From NCBI RefSeq assembly GCF_016097555.1, contig NC_054708.1, forward strand, positions 18,696,596-18,760,595: a stretch of DNA of 64,000 bases, given 5' to 3'. The position numbers and the translations under genes are program-made. Shown piece after piece: positions 47,171 through 59,606 of this stretch (positions are counted from its first letter, which is position 1; every line of letters begins with the position of its first letter). The notes under the pieces were generated by a model. It was not told where the DNA came from. It saw only the letters and a list, made by a program, of their open reading frames with translations, and did no database searches. The DNA comes from Gigantopelta aegis (lineage: Eukaryota; Mollusca; Gastropoda; Neomphalida; Peltospiridae).

Positions 47171-48030
47171 GTAATGTTTTTAATGGCAGAGGGAACAAGA
47201 TAGTGTTGTCCCTGCTTTTTGACAAGCCAGTTCAGAATGTCGTGATTTTAAAATTTTGAATTTTGAACTGTGTTCGGTGTAATAAACAAGATGAAGAAAT
47301 TTTACATGGCAGACTTTACGATTGGCAGACTTTTATAGCTGTGCATGGTTGTATTATTATTCATGAGTACATAATATAAATATTCTATTATTTTGTTTTC
47401 ATCCTTTTGATTTATTTTTAAATTGTGTCATAACATTATAGTGTTATGCAGGTGCGTATACAGGAAATGATGCAGAAGAGGTTCAGACTATGGCGAGCAA
47501 GGTTTCTAGGGAGATTAAGACATGCTCCCCCAGAAACCATTTTTAAAACACTTGCTGTGAGCAGTTGGGTTCAGCCCCCTAAACCCCCCTGCACTTGTTG
47601 TGCATTTTTCCTTCTAACCGTGAGTTATTCTTACCACTAGAAATGATGTAGTTATGTTTTTAAATCTTATCCACTTTCCAATGGGTTATTTTCCATTCCA
47701 ACATGCCCCAAGACTGGGAGGTGGGGAATTGTATAAAACAATTCCCGTTACGATTTGGTGTTCTGTAAAAAAAGGAATTAGGTAATGTTGGGTGATATCT
47801 GCAAGATTTCTATATTAATTGTTAAAGCCATGTGTTGCAAATTAAACAATGAGGTATTCGTAGCTTTTTGAAAATAAAATAATTATGATTAAGTTACTGT
47901 AGTCAGTGTCCTTGGCTATTTAAAAAGATTAATAAATGGTGATTTAGTGATTAATTGCTTCCCTAACTTAGATTATGGAGAGCCAGATGTTTAAGATATT
48001 AACATGTTGATGACATATAAATTCACATAC
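47171..48030. other. intronic, non-coding
   Basis: AT-rich. The 64-codon frame at 47446 lacks family features. Confidence 0.35.
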
Positions 48031-48503
48031 TAAGGGGAGCTAAAACTTCCTCCCCTTGAACGGCCTCGGTGGCGTTGTGGCAGGCCATCGGTCTACAGGC
48101 TGGTAGGTACTGGGTTCGGATCCCAGTCAAGGCATGGGATTTTTAATCCAGATACCGACTCCAAACCCTGAGTGAGTGCTCCGCAAGGCTCAATGGGTAG
48201 GTGTAAACCACTTGCACCGACCAGTGATCCATAACTGGTTCAACAAAGGCCATGGTTTGTGCTATCCTGCCTGTGGGAAGCGCAAATAAAAGATCCCTTG
48301 CTGCTAATCGGAAGAGTAGCCCATTTAATGGCGACAGTGGGTTTCCTCTCAAAATCTGTGTGGTCCGTAACCATATGTCTGACACCATATAACCGTAAAT
48401 AAAATGTGTTGAGTGCGTCGTTAAATAAAACACTTCTTTCTTTTTTTCATCCCCTTGAACTGTTTTCGGGGGAGTGACGGAGTAAGAGCTATAGCTCCCC
48501 TTA
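48031..48503. mobile_element. MITE with TAAGGGGAGCTA ends, split by a SINE
   Basis: TAAGGGGAGCTA (48031) and TAGCTCCCCTTA (ending 48503) are inverted ends of a short element of about 75 bp. The SINE at 48062..48450 was inserted into it. A related end, ttaaggggagctatcactct, occurs at 59399. Confidence 0.6.
48062..48450 (+). mobile_element. SINE, head B + core + tail 2, 10-bp target duplication
   Basis: Complete: head GGCCTCGGTGGCGTTGTGG, B-box GGTTCGGATCCC, core gcgcaaataaaagatccctt, tail 2, and (CTTT)n/T tail. It is flanked by CCCCTTGAAC at 48052..48061 and 48451..48460, so its limits are exact. Confidence 0.93.
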
Positions 48504-49139
48504 AACGTTGAGTTCTGGTATATGGACTAAATGTATTAAACTATGTGCTGTTTGTAATATTAAAAAAAAGAAAGATTATTATCATTAAGTCACTTTCATC
48601 AATATCTTAAGGGTATGTACTATAAATTTTGTTTTTTAATCCAGATTTTGTTTTGTTTTCGTGTATGAACCAAATGTGTTGCGGTGTCTGTGACTCAGGA
48701 TCCATAAAACTTGAGCAGAATGGGTTTCCTATAGGTGGTTGCTATGGATTTAATCAAACTTTGATAAGTGTATATCCTGACTAGCCAGTGGCAGTACAGT
48801 GCTTGCCAAGGGCAGGCAGACCTGCTGTGAGCCAGTTGTTTTAAAAAACCCAGAGAGACTACCAGCACATACTATAGGGCTGAAGAGAGAGGAGATGGGG
48901 AGGGCAACCAGGCAGCCAGGCAGCCAGGCAATGCATAATATACACTTTATCTTCAACATTTTTTCTTTGTGTGTTTTTGTGTGTGTGTGTGTGTGAGTGT
49001 TAAACCCTGGGACTAAAGGGGTTCCTGCTTGAACAGTGTTAGTGTGTTGATCCATGTGCCGGTTGCCAGTCAGGTCGTTCTGTGGGAAGAGTGGCTCCAC
49101 TCCCTACTAGCAGTAAATGTCGGCATTTCTCCTCACTGA

Positions 49140-49425
49140 CTGTGTGTGTCAGCATTGGTGGGTCATATCGTGGTCAACCTATTGAGGTCAGTGCGCGTTG
49201 CAGGAAAACGGCTGGCTGTAACAGCTAGCAGTACACACACACACAGACTCACTCACACTCACCGCACAGCACATACACCACCACCAGCAGCAGCACACAT
49301 ACAAACGCATGCATTCACAGTGAACCGGCCTAACTCTTGGATGTATACACGGTGGCGGCCCAGCGTCTCAAACGTACAGGCTTGGATGGAGCCCATTAGT
49401 TTCTCACAGCCTGGATTCTGCATTT
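49140..49425 (+). CDS. possible alternative first exon
   Basis: A GC-richer block ending in a strong donor, CATTT|GTAAGTG (GT at 49426). The last ATG (49386) gives 13 codons (MEPISFSQPGFCI) plus one base, that is phase 1, exactly what the exon at 59852 needs (T+AC = Tyr). The frame is open back to 49146, but that part is a His/Thr-rich reading of CA repeats. Many transcription-factor genes have such alternative N-termini. No TATA box or transcript evidence is available. Confidence 0.3.
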
Positions 49426-49870
49426 GTAAGTGTGATTTTTTCTTGTTTTATTTATTTTATTTTTTAAAATTGATTTTTGAGTGTGTTCAGTGTTGTGATG
49501 TTAACATTTTTCTCTCTGCTATTCACCAACGCTGAAGCGGGCTGCCAAGGAATGTAGCCGCCCTGCAGTTTTGGCAGAGTGCCATATTTGCTAAAGGGAT
49601 TTCCCATGATTAAGTTTAATTGGGAAATGGCAGCTTGGGCCAAGGAGTTCCCATACATCCACTGACTGTACTAGGGTTTCTTTTTACACAATGGCAGTAT
49701 TCAAACAGCTCAGGCTTGAGCCATCGTTTTTCAAAACTGAGGCCAAACAAACGTGACAGTTTGTTTTTCTGTTTCCCTAAACTATAACTCGGCTTCAATA
49801 ATACAGTAGAAATAACTACATAACTAAAATTTACATAGTACTAATATTTTTATTAGTGTACCTATTAATG

Positions 49871-49910
<40 letters not shown>

Positions 49911-50727
49911 TCACACACACATGTACAATACTGTACATGAGTGGCCATGTGATACTGTTTCAAAACATATCTTAATGAGTCAAAGGGAGTTGAATACATT
50001 TTTTAACAAGGAGTTATAAGATAAATGGTATCTAATGGACACCTGTGTAGTGTTCTATTTCTTACTTTTCTTCAAATACCTGGTTTAATTGAAATTATTT
50101 AGACATATTTTTCAACTAAAACATATTGACTGTGCCTGCACCTGCAGTTAACTTGTGTGTCACAGAGCAATCAATTTCAGTCGTGCTTGTTACATTGAAT
50201 GATATGGCTTTGATGTTAGTCATCACCGTGTAACAAGCAGTCAACCAAATGTCTTTAAGTCGATATTACATGTACATTAGAGATCACCATGAGATACCAA
50301 AAATACCATAATGTTCTCTCCAACAGGTATGTAAGAAATATATATTTAAGGTGAGCTGACCTTGTTAAATATATGATGGTGCTATAGGCTATAGTCCGAT
50401 GAAAATGGATATCCACACTGAGTGACATGCAGCCAGTACCGGAGTTGTATCTATTAAACTTCTTTTTTTCAATTCAGATTCCTCCCTTTCCCAAGCAAGT
50501 ATTCTTTTCCAATATTTGTTGTTCATAACTTTAACACACTCAGCCCTCATGTTTGTTTATTGTTGTTATCTAAAATCTTCAAGGAATTCTGGTGCCCTCC
50601 TGTTTGCATAGTTAATTTAAATAATCTATGTGGGACAACAAGTTTTGTCCACCAACTTTCATTTTAAAACCATTTTGATAAATCATTCATGAAAGACTTA
50701 TTTTTGTTTGGAACCTACTTGAAGTAC
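49426..50727. other. intronic, with (CA)n at 49868..49912
   Basis: Apart from the CA microsatellite, no coding sequence or repeat is recognised. Confidence 0.4.
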
Positions 50728-51112
50728 ATCGGGCGGGATGTAGCTCAGTGGTAAAGCACTCACCTGATTTGTGGTCAGTCTAGGATCGATCCCCATTGGT
50801 GGGTTCATTGGGCTATTTCTCATTTCAGCCAGTGCATCACAACTGGTATATCAAAAGCTGTGGTATATGCTATCTTCTCTGTGGAATGGTGCATATAAAA
50901 GATCTTTTGCTACTAATGGAAAAATGAAGACTATATGGACCCAGTTTATGAAGCATGTGTTTCTTAAGCACAGGTGTTTCAGCAATGGAAATGTATGTAA
51001 TTATACGCATGTAAGACATAAACTGGTTAGCAAATGTTTGATATCCAATAGCCGATTATTAATAAATGAATGTGCTCTAGTGGTGTCGTTAAACAAAAAC
51101 AAACTTTAACTT
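50728..51112 (+). mobile_element. SINE, head A + core + tail 1, with internal insertion
   Basis: Head gggcgggatgtagctcagtg, core and tail 1 present. About 70 extra bases lie between core and tail (from about 50935). It is flanked by TACTTGAAGTAC (50716..50727) and TACTTCAAGTAC (51113..51124), one mismatch. Confidence 0.85.
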
Positions 51113-51124
51113 TACTTCAAGTAC

Positions 51125-52635
51125 TTACTTACTAGATTTGTTAGGAATCATTGTGAAAGCCTTTTCAGCCTGTTGTTAAAGGGTCAAGATGGAGGATTTA
51201 AGTTTTATTTGGTAAGCACTAATCTACAAGTATGTATTATGAAAAGTGCAAAGTCTGTGTAATGACTTGAATGTCACCAAGTAAGAGGTCATGAGGTCAC
51301 GATGGCTGCGGATTGCCTAGTACCCTAGGACATGCTTCTTGCTGAACTCTTCTGTTCCGAAAGGTGCATTATTATGGAAGACTGCAGCCCCCAAAGGCAG
51401 TTTGGTGCACACAGCCCATAATTACAGAGTGCAGAGTTTCCTTTTGTTAAAACAAGTGAAAAGGATTTATGACTCTGTCCAGATAGTTTAGGTTCATGTC
51501 CTGGTAGTAAATTTAAATGAATTAGCATCAAATAAGTAACAAGAAGCAATACAAATAGCATTGACTATTTCTTGTAGACTTCTGCACAAGAGAGTTGGGA
51601 CGTGTGTTTATGGTAATAACCTTTTTGCTTGGTGTGGTAGGACAAAAAGGTAAATATATTAAAAAGATTAAATGATTGAAAAAGAAAGGATTATATATTT
51701 AAAAGATTGAATAATTGAAAAAGAAAGGATTATTTTGTTTTAACAGTTCTTCAGCACCTTTTTTTAAAGTATGTGTAAAATTTTATATAAATATCTTTGA
51801 AACATTAATTTCAAATTTTCTATAGTTTTTTGTGTGTGTGTGTTGCAATAGATCCTGATGTTAAGTGTAATGAAAACAGTTACAGTGTATAAATATTTTA
51901 AGGAAATTTAGTTTTTAAGTAGTATTAGAATCTTAAAACATAAAAAACCAATCTAAAATATAACAAATTTATGTAAAATAAGAATGAATCTGTTTAAAAA
52001 AAAAAAAGGACTTTTTTTTTTTTTTTTTTTTAAATGTTTGGTGGAGTGAGTGGTGGATGTTAAATGCTGTGAAAGTTTTGTAGGCTAAAGGATTTAGTGG
52101 TTCACTAGTATATATTTAGGCCATAGCTTAGTAGGTCAAAGCTTAGCGTAAGCACTTTAAATTTCATGCTGTGTTGCTAGTATTGAGACCGCACGCTCAA
52201 TAGCTCAATATGTTTGACGTTGTTGTGCGAACATGACAAATATAGGTTTGGCTGGATTGGTCTACATCTGTAGCTGTTTATAGATGCTGAAAACCGTACA
52301 GGTATGCTTAGCCCAACACTGCTGACAGTATGAAATTAATTAGGCACTGTGTAAGCAATAGATATAGCTGTCTTTATTTGTACACACTGATGAGGAAGTT
52401 GATAATTACATGCACATATATGTGTGCAGTCAACCCCTGTAATTAAAAACATTTCCATAGCAAAAAACAAGCCATTGAATTATTATTTTTAAATATAGTC
52501 TACAGCCAAAAAATTACATTCTCCATGTCATTGCAACCTCAGATCAAAGAAAAACAAAACAACCGACAAAAATACAAACAACAATAACCATTAAAAACCA
52601 CCAAATAAAACCCCATAATATAAATAAATTGGTGC
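51125..52635. other. intronic, non-coding
   Basis: Contains a small duplication (gaaaaagaaaggattat words at 51677 and 51717) and A/T runs at 51996..52031. No frame is supported. Confidence 0.35.
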
Positions 52636-52895
52636 CAGTGATAGAAATAAGCAGAATTTTTTTACTAGTCCACTGGACAAATATATTTAGAAATCTACTT
52701 GTCCACCAATATTTTTACTTATCCAAAAAATGGTTTGTTTTATTTAAGATCCAGGATGATGTTTGTGAATGCTTAAAATGAAACTCCACTGAAATTTTTT
52801 ACTTGTCCACTGGACAATCACTGAGGCATATTTTGCTTGTCCGAATAGATTTTCACCTGTCGGGACAAACGGACATGTGCTTATTTTGAACACTG
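52636..52895. mobile_element. MITE with CAGTG ends
   Basis: CAGTGATAGAAATAAGCA and, inverted, TGCTTATTTTGAACACTG bound 260 bp. The interior repeats acttgtccactggacaa words. CAGTG ends suggest hAT, but the flanking octamers do not match, so this is an old copy. Confidence 0.6.
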
Positions 52896-53309
52896 TGCAT
52901 GTATAAAATATATTTTTGGTATTATCAGGAATTATGAAATAAATTGGCGTCTATTTCATACCTTGTATGTGGTAAATACAGACTTCTCTAGTGAAGTCAA
53001 ATGATCATTACCAAACTCCTCTACACTCACTGAACGTTTTAACCGAGCAGTACATTTATTGCTTTGCCATTGAAAAAATAAATTTTACAAAATGCTGCCA
53101 GAACTCGAATTTTGTTGCCAGAATTAAGCATTTAAAATACGGTTAGTATGAATAAACGTGCGAATAAAGATTATTTGTTGCATTTTTCCAAATGTAACTT
53201 TTTTCTTTCTTCTGGTTTATTCTCAAAGTATATTTTTGATAAAGATGTTTTCCCATTGCAGCATATTATGTATATGTTTATACTTTTTCTCAAGTAAGCA
53301 TTCCTGCAT

Positions 53310-53444
53310 TTCTCATGGTCCCTTTTTAAATATCTGTTAAGAAGAGAACCTCTGTAAGCTGGATACCTCTTAAAACCTGACTTTTTACTTGGTCCCAGGC
53401 TAGCACATACATATGAGCGTGTCCGGTTTAGAGGAGTTTCACTG
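53310..53444. mobile_element. fragment of the CAGTGAAACCTCTC MITE family
   Basis: Matches the right two thirds of 26685..26860 (tctcatggtccctttttaaa, gtccggtttagaggagtttc, ending CACTG then TA). A short insert, gctagcacatacatatgagc, interrupts it. Confidence 0.65.

Positions 53445-53448
<4 letters not shown>

Positions 53449-53533
<85 letters not shown>
53449..53533. repeat. (TA)n-(GT)n microsatellite
   Basis: About 15 TA then about 22 GT units. Confidence 0.95.
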
Positions 53534-53536
<3 letters not shown>

Positions 53537-54242
53537 CTCTAATTCAGGGAATGATGGCGATAATAAAATATTAGCAAATTTAGCGAGGCCATATAAAATG
53601 CTAATATTTCATGATGCTAAAGATTTTAAAGAGACCTACAACTACAAGAAACTTCTGAAAAAACTTCTGTGCGATTGTTTTGTTGGTGATTAACTGAACA
53701 CACAACAATGGTTACTAATGATAATAATATTTAGTTTGCATGTATATTAATTCTACAAAATTAATTGCCTGTAAGCTGAATAAAGTCAGCCAATTCTACA
53801 ACTTCAGCTCCTTTTTTTTAGAAAGTCTGATAATGCCAACAACCTCACTAAAGTTTTATATTACTTACTTGGATTTCGCAAAATTTTATGATCGCTAATA
53901 TTATATGATTCACAGAATATTATAGCTATTTCATATATGTATTTATCCTATAACTTACCCATGATATCCATGTCATAAACCCATGTGATAATTTACTTTA
54001 TTAACCCGGTTAATAATGGTATGCAAATTTGCAAGGTCTCTAGGTAATGTGTTGCTGTGGATGGGTCATTTGTTTGCAAACCAACAAGACCCGTGTACTT
54101 GAGCATAAAGTTTTCAAAGATTTGTTTAAAATGTGTGACATTAAACTAATCTGTGCTAATCGTGATGATGTCATATTTATCGATGCGGCGACTTTAGTAC
54201 TGGGATGTACTAAAAAATTAATTAAAATGTTATTTTAGAAGT
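53534..54242. other. intronic, non-coding
   Basis: AT-rich. The 67- and 63-codon frames here have no family features. Confidence 0.35.
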
Positions 54243-54244
54243 GT

Positions 54245-54417
54245 TATAGGATGAATGGAATTCACTACTCGTGTTTTTTTAATATGTAAAATATCAACCT
54301 CGTTTAGTTAATCGGTATTTGTCTCGACAGAGCCTTGACAAATACCGATTAACATAGACCCAGTTAATATTTTCCATATTAAAAAATACTCGTGACGAAT
54401 CCTCTATATATGCTATA
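54245..54417. mobile_element. 173-bp fold-back element
   Basis: TATAGGAT...AATCCTCTATA ends. The inner arms TTAATCGGTATTTGTC and GACAAATACCGATTAA are perfect 16-mers around a 13-nt loop, and the outer arms pair imperfectly (actcgtgtttttttaatatg against catattaaaaaatactcgtg). Confidence 0.75.
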
Positions 54418-54919
54418 TACAATTAATGTGATATAATAACAATTAATGCCCCTACCTATGACCTCTAGTGTATAAAGTTTTTCATTCATTTTCACTCATG
54501 CCCATCAGCTGAGTACTTTGTGTATAGGGCAGTGCTCCTCGAGCAGGATGAGCTTATAATACACTACACGGGTCGCCATGAATCATGTATATAGGGCATT
54601 AACGTTGGGCAGTCACATAAATGTTTATAGTTATGCAATTATCTTATGAACTGCATACAATTCAAACTGAGATATTCCACACATGTACGTATGGCTGATT
54701 TGTACATTCATAAATTATACCTTTGTATGCAATCAATGTTTTAAATCAACAGTGCGGCAGCTGTATGAATATATCATTGCATACATCTCAAGTTCAGTTG
54801 TAATATTGACCTTTTAATTATTAATTTTTTATTGGCATTTTAGTGTATATTTATTCAATTTAATGTTGAAAGTATCATAGATCATGTGTATAGTATTTAT
54901 AGTGATGGCTTTGACAAAC
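54418..54919. other. intronic, non-coding
   Basis: No frame. catgaatcatgtatatagggcatt may be from an old repeat. Confidence 0.3.
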
Positions 54920-55140
54920 AAGTATGGGGTTTGATACTCGATGGTAGAGCATGTGACAGAGATGTGGTAAGTTGTGGGATTGTTCCCCCTTAATGATCTC
55001 TTGTTTTTCCTCGTCCCAACCTCTGCTTCTGAGAATCTTATGTATATAAAAGATGTCTTTCTGCTTTACAGAAGGAGTAGCCTGTGTGGCAGCAGTGGGT
55101 TTCCTTTCTATGTGTTTGTCTCTTTCTATTTTTCTCCATC
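54920..55140 (+). mobile_element. divergent SINE core joined to TCTG repeat
   Basis: atgtatataaaagatgtctt, gcctgtgtggcagcagtggg and gtttcctttc follow the shared SINE core. The usual tail is replaced by the TC/TCTG microsatellite. Confidence 0.5.
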
Positions 55141-55179
55141 TCTCTCTTTCTCTCTGTCTCCCTTTTGTGTTCCTCTGTA

Positions 55180-55402
<223 letters not shown>

Positions 55403-55833
55403 GCCCAAATATATATGTAATTTAAATTATGATGTTACATTACATGTAATACACTTTCATATCTTTTTCTCGATATACCGGTAGTGGAACATTGGAAGGC
55501 ATGATGGGGGGGGGGGGGGGGGGTAGTCTCAAGAGGAAGATTAAGCATGTAACATCTTGCACCTTTTGTCAGTATTTGACTTTTGAACTTGGATTTTAGA
55601 GTGTAATGAAGAGCACTGCCTGTATTAAAGTTAGTCGCGAGTACAAACTCTAAAGTTATATACACAAATGGGTTCAGGTGAACTATCAAGACATGGACGG
55701 GACTCCTGATGTGTGTGTGTGTACTTTCCAGCCTGTGGTTGGTATGAAGCTTACTGCTGTGAATAGATACTTATAATTCATGGAAATATCGGGTGATTTA
55801 TAACTTCCTTTGTTCTCTCGGCTCTTGCTGCAG

Positions 55834-56024
55834 GCATTGCTTCTGGACAAATCATCAGTATGGTTGCTGGTGGCACCATCCTTCTACCCGTGGATCTCTT
55901 ATCACGTTTATGTACACATTTCATGCTCCACTGCCACTTCGTTGTAAAATATTTTGATGTCCAAGATGATTTTGTTCCCTATCACGTGGCATTGCAAATG
56001 TCAGAGATCACTACACAATTTTAA
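55834..56024 (+). CDS. weak candidate alternative terminal exon
   Basis: Follows the good acceptor gctcttgctgcag. In the phase left by exon 18272..18606 (G+GC) it stays open for 62 codons, then TAA at 56022. The reading begins IASGQIISMVAGGTILLPVD. However, the other two frames are also open for about 40 codons, so this is poor evidence for coding, and I do not recognise the peptide. Confidence 0.18.
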
Positions 56025-56402
56025 AACATTAAACAGTAGTTACTAATCAATATTAAATTGATTAGAAATATCGCTAATCAAGATTTTAAAAGCAAAATGT
56101 GAACTGGCATGTATGCATGTGTTCATAGGCATAAAAACGCTCACATGTATGTATATTTTGGAATATAATATCCCTATATAGTTATGCTATACGTAACAAT
56201 GCATTCAGTTCCAGTTATATTGTAACCAACGTTGGTATGTTAGCATCATGATTAAAATAGGATTTAATAACAGGCCTCTTTGAGAATTGAAAATTTGTGT
56301 AAAGCGTTTATGGATTACACAAAAATAAATTCAGGTAACCCATTTTGTTTTTATATAACCCATCATGACCATGTAAATGTCATACATTCAGTGCACAAAC
56401 GA
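56025..56402. other. intronic, non-coding
   Basis: AT-rich, nothing recognised. Confidence 0.35.
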
Positions 56403-56722
56403 GGGGCGGGACATAGTCCAGTGGTCAAATGTTCGCTTGATGCACGGTCGATCTAGGATCGATCCCCGTCGGTGGACCCATTGGGCTATTTCTCATTCCA
56501 ATTAGTGCTCCATAACTGGTGTAACAAAGACCGTGGTATGTACTATCCTATCTGGGGATGGTGCATATAAAAGATCCCTTGCTGCTAATAAAAAAGAGTA
56601 GCCCATGAAGTGGCGACAGCAGGTTTCCTCGCTTTCAATATCTGTGTGGTCCTTAACCATATAACCGTAAATAAAATGTGTTGAGTGTGTCGTTAAATAA
56701 AACATTTCCTTCCTTCCTTCAA
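56403..56722 (+). mobile_element. SINE, head A + core + tail 2, 11-bp target duplication
   Basis: Head gggcgggacatagtccagtg, core and tail 2 with a (CTTC)n end. It is flanked by TGCACAAACGA at 56392..56402 and 56723..56733. Confidence 0.93.
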
Positions 56723-56771
56723 TGCACAAACGAAAAATGGGTTACGTAAAACTACACTTACACGAACAACG

Positions 56772-57171
56772 ACCGGCCTCGGTGGCGTCGTGGCAGGCCA
56801 TCGGTCTACAGGCTGGTAGGTACTGGGTTCGGATCCCAGTCGAGGCATGGGATTTTTAATCGAGATACCGACTCCAAACCCTGAGTGAGTGCTCCGCAAG
56901 GCTCAATGGGTAGGTGTAAACCACTTGCACCGACCAGTGATCCATAACTGGTTCAACAAAGGCCATGGTTTGTGCTATCCTGCCTGTGGGAAGCGCAAAT
57001 AAAAGATCTCTTGCTGTCTGTCGTAAAAAGAGTAGCCTATGTGGCGACAGCGGGTTTCCTCTAAAAACAGTGTCAGAATGACCATATGTTTGACGTCCAA
57101 TAGCCGATGATAAGATAAAAAATCAACGTGCTCTAGCGGCGTCGTTAAATAAATCAAACTTTTTTTTTTTT
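56772..57171 (+). mobile_element. SINE, head B + core + tail 1, 14-bp target duplication
   Basis: Head GGCCTCGGTGGCGTCGTGG with B-box GGTTCGGATCCC, core, then tail 1 (ccaatagccgatgataagat ... gcggcgtcgttaaataaatc) and poly-T. It is flanked by TTACACGAACAACG at 56758..56771 and 57172..57185. It is the only head-B copy with tail 1. Confidence 0.93.
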
Positions 57172-57188
57172 TTACACGAACAACGCAC

Positions 57189-57243
57189 GAATGAAACTTA
57201 TAGCTCGAATGAAACTTATAGCTCGAATGAAACTTATAGCTCG
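57189..57243. repeat. 18-bp repeat, three units
   Basis: gaatgaaacttatagctc three times in a row. Confidence 0.9.
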
Positions 57244-57263
57244 CAATTTTCAGAGGCCTGAAT

Positions 57264-57387
57264 AAGGAAGGAAGGAAATGTTTTATTTAACGACACACTC
57301 AACACATGTTATTTACACGGTTATATGGCATCGGACATATAGTTAAGGACCACACAGATATTGAGGAAGGAAACCCGTTGTCGCCAC

Positions 57388-57431
<44 letters not shown>

Positions 57432-57531
57432 AGCTTCATTTTGCCATTAGTAGCAAGGGATCTTTTATATGTACACCATCCCACAGACAGGATAGCACAT
57501 ATCACGGCCTTTGATATACCAGTCATGGTGC
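57264..57531 (-). mobile_element. SINE tail 2 + core, interrupted by a hAT MITE
   Basis: Reverse-oriented SINE with a (TA)n run at 57391..57426 inside it. It continues after the insertion at 57903..57920 (catggtgcactggctgga). Confidence 0.8.
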
Positions 57532-57902
57532 CAGTGCCGGATTTATAAGGGGGCTTAAAAAATCCTGGAAGTACCGGAATTCCGCCAGGTCGCTGACATG
57601 TTTGTTTTCTAGTTTGTAATAAGTTCAATACCCGACGATACACTCACACATCTTGATCAGTATGCTACGAGTGTCCCTGAAACCGAACAAATATTATACT
57701 GAAATGTAGTTCCTCTTTATTATTTTTTTCCAACATATTGGCCTTTAAGAAAAATTCTTCTTATATCAACTGTCAATCCGCTGAGTAGGAGACATTTTGT
57801 TTAATGTACCATAGTTGCTAGTCTGGATGGACCTATTTAGGACTGTCCTCTTCAATCCCCTGTCCCGGGCCCCCATCTCCCCAAGGTCTAAATCTGGCCC
57901 TG
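57532..57902. mobile_element. hAT-type non-autonomous element with 8-bp duplication
   Basis: Ends CAGTGCCGGATTTATAAGG and (inverted) TAAATCTGGCCCTG. It is flanked by the perfect octamer CATGGTGC (57524..57531, 57903..57910). The octamer occurs once in intact SINEs, so the element inserted into the SINE. It is 371 bp with no transposase. Confidence 0.9.
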
Positions 57903-57920
57903 CATGGTGCACTGGCTGGA

Positions 57921-59559
57921 ATATATATATATATATGATAAAAAAACATTATTAAAGATACTTCGTAAGTGATCAACATAACGTGGCAAACGAACGAAGT
58001 CAAACCCAAACCTTGATTGACAAATCAGTAAAGTTTGAAATATTCTGGTGAAGACTAACTTTTTCATATTTCTTTCATGTAGATTTCAAAACTATCCCGC
58101 AAGTATTTAACAGAAGAATCTGTTATAAACACACTGACAACATGCTTTGAACAAATACTTTTTAGGAACTATTGACCTTTGACTGGCTGTTTTGGGGGAA
58201 TAAGGCTAAATCAGACCACTATCAAAACGGAACCATTTTCGTTGGCCAAAACGGAAAATAATGACACCTAAATGTATAGGCGAAAATGGTACCTTTTTTC
58301 TTTTCTTGTTTTTGTTTTGTTTTTTTAGTGTATCCCAGGGATCACCTTTTTTCATACTATGGAATTTTAATTTTTACTACAAGTTATTTATTTATTAGTT
58401 CATCAAGATTAACGTATTTATATCTGAGCCAATTGTTTTCTAAACTGCTCACAAAAATAGTATATTTTTGCTATTACCAAAACACTTTTAGTTTCCTTCT
58501 TATGTCAACCCAAACTGAAATTATTTACAAAAAAACAATGGTGTAGGAGGATGTGATAGACTGGTATAGAAATAACTGCATTTCAATGTATTAGGGAAAA
58601 TGGTGTTACAAAGTAATAAATTATTAATACAGCTGTTGTTTCATTGAAGATATCATCATTCACAACTTGTAATGCTGTTTCAGCCAGACATTTTAAAATT
58701 TCTGGTTCTGTTTAAGTCATATAACCATAGATTTTTGTTAAGTTTTGTCCAGTTTGGTTCTTTTTTTGTTTGGGTCCGTTTTGGTACAGTTCTGTTTTCG
58801 CTATAACCCCTTTTCGGAATGTTACGCTTGCGCAGTTCGGAACTCTTAATTTGCCAATGTGGTACATGAATTGTGTATTTTAACTATTTCATCATCATTC
58901 TGAAAAGTTTTTTTAATGGTTTAGAATTTTTAAATAATAATAATAAATAAATATATAAAATAAATTTACTCTCAGTCAGAAAAAGACAGATCGCCTGCCG
59001 GATTGATAGTTGCATTTTGTAACTCGCCCGTCAGAATTTGTACTCGCATTTGGCGAACGGGCGAGTACTTTCTGCACCCCTGGATGATCTAGAAAAGGAA
59101 ATCTGAAATTTGCTGCCACCACATATGTTACTCCTGATTTTGGGTTTCATATTTTTAAAATGTATGTACGTACGAACGAAGGATGATCAAAACATTCTCG
59201 GTCTGACCAGGACGAACTTGCCCTATGGACATGCCTACCTCTTATTTTTCAAGATAGTCCTCTCAGAGGTCCATATACTTATCTCAATATTTCTGCAGTG
59301 CCTGAATCCTTCATCAATCCTTCTGATAAAGAAGGATTTCCTCCTCGAGATATAAAAACTAAATTCTTTCTATATACGAGTGTACGCAGACCTCACCATT
59401 TAAGGGGAGCTATCACTCTCACTCCCCATCACTCCCCTCAGACTAGTTTCAGGAGAGTAGAGTTTTTACGGCCCATCACACCCTGAGACTAGTTCAAGCA
59501 GAATAAATTTTAGCTCGTCTTAGAATGTGGATTTATTATATCGTATCAATACGGTAATA
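57921..59559. other. intronic, non-coding
   Basis: Poorly structured. 58980..59090 contains cgcccgtcagaatttgtact, mirrored by ggcgaacgggcgagtac, possibly a MITE end (acccctgg). 59399 starts a TTAAGGGGAGCTA repeat related to 48031. Confidence 0.35.
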
Positions 59560-59606
59560 CAGTAAAACCTCTCAAAACCGGACCCTCTGTAAACTGGAAT
59601 TCCGAG
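59560..59606. mobile_element. left end of the CAGTGAAACCTCTC MITE family
   Basis: CAGTAAAACCTCTCAAAACC followed by ggaccctctgtaaactggaa, preceded by TA. The rest of the element is missing. Confidence 0.6.
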
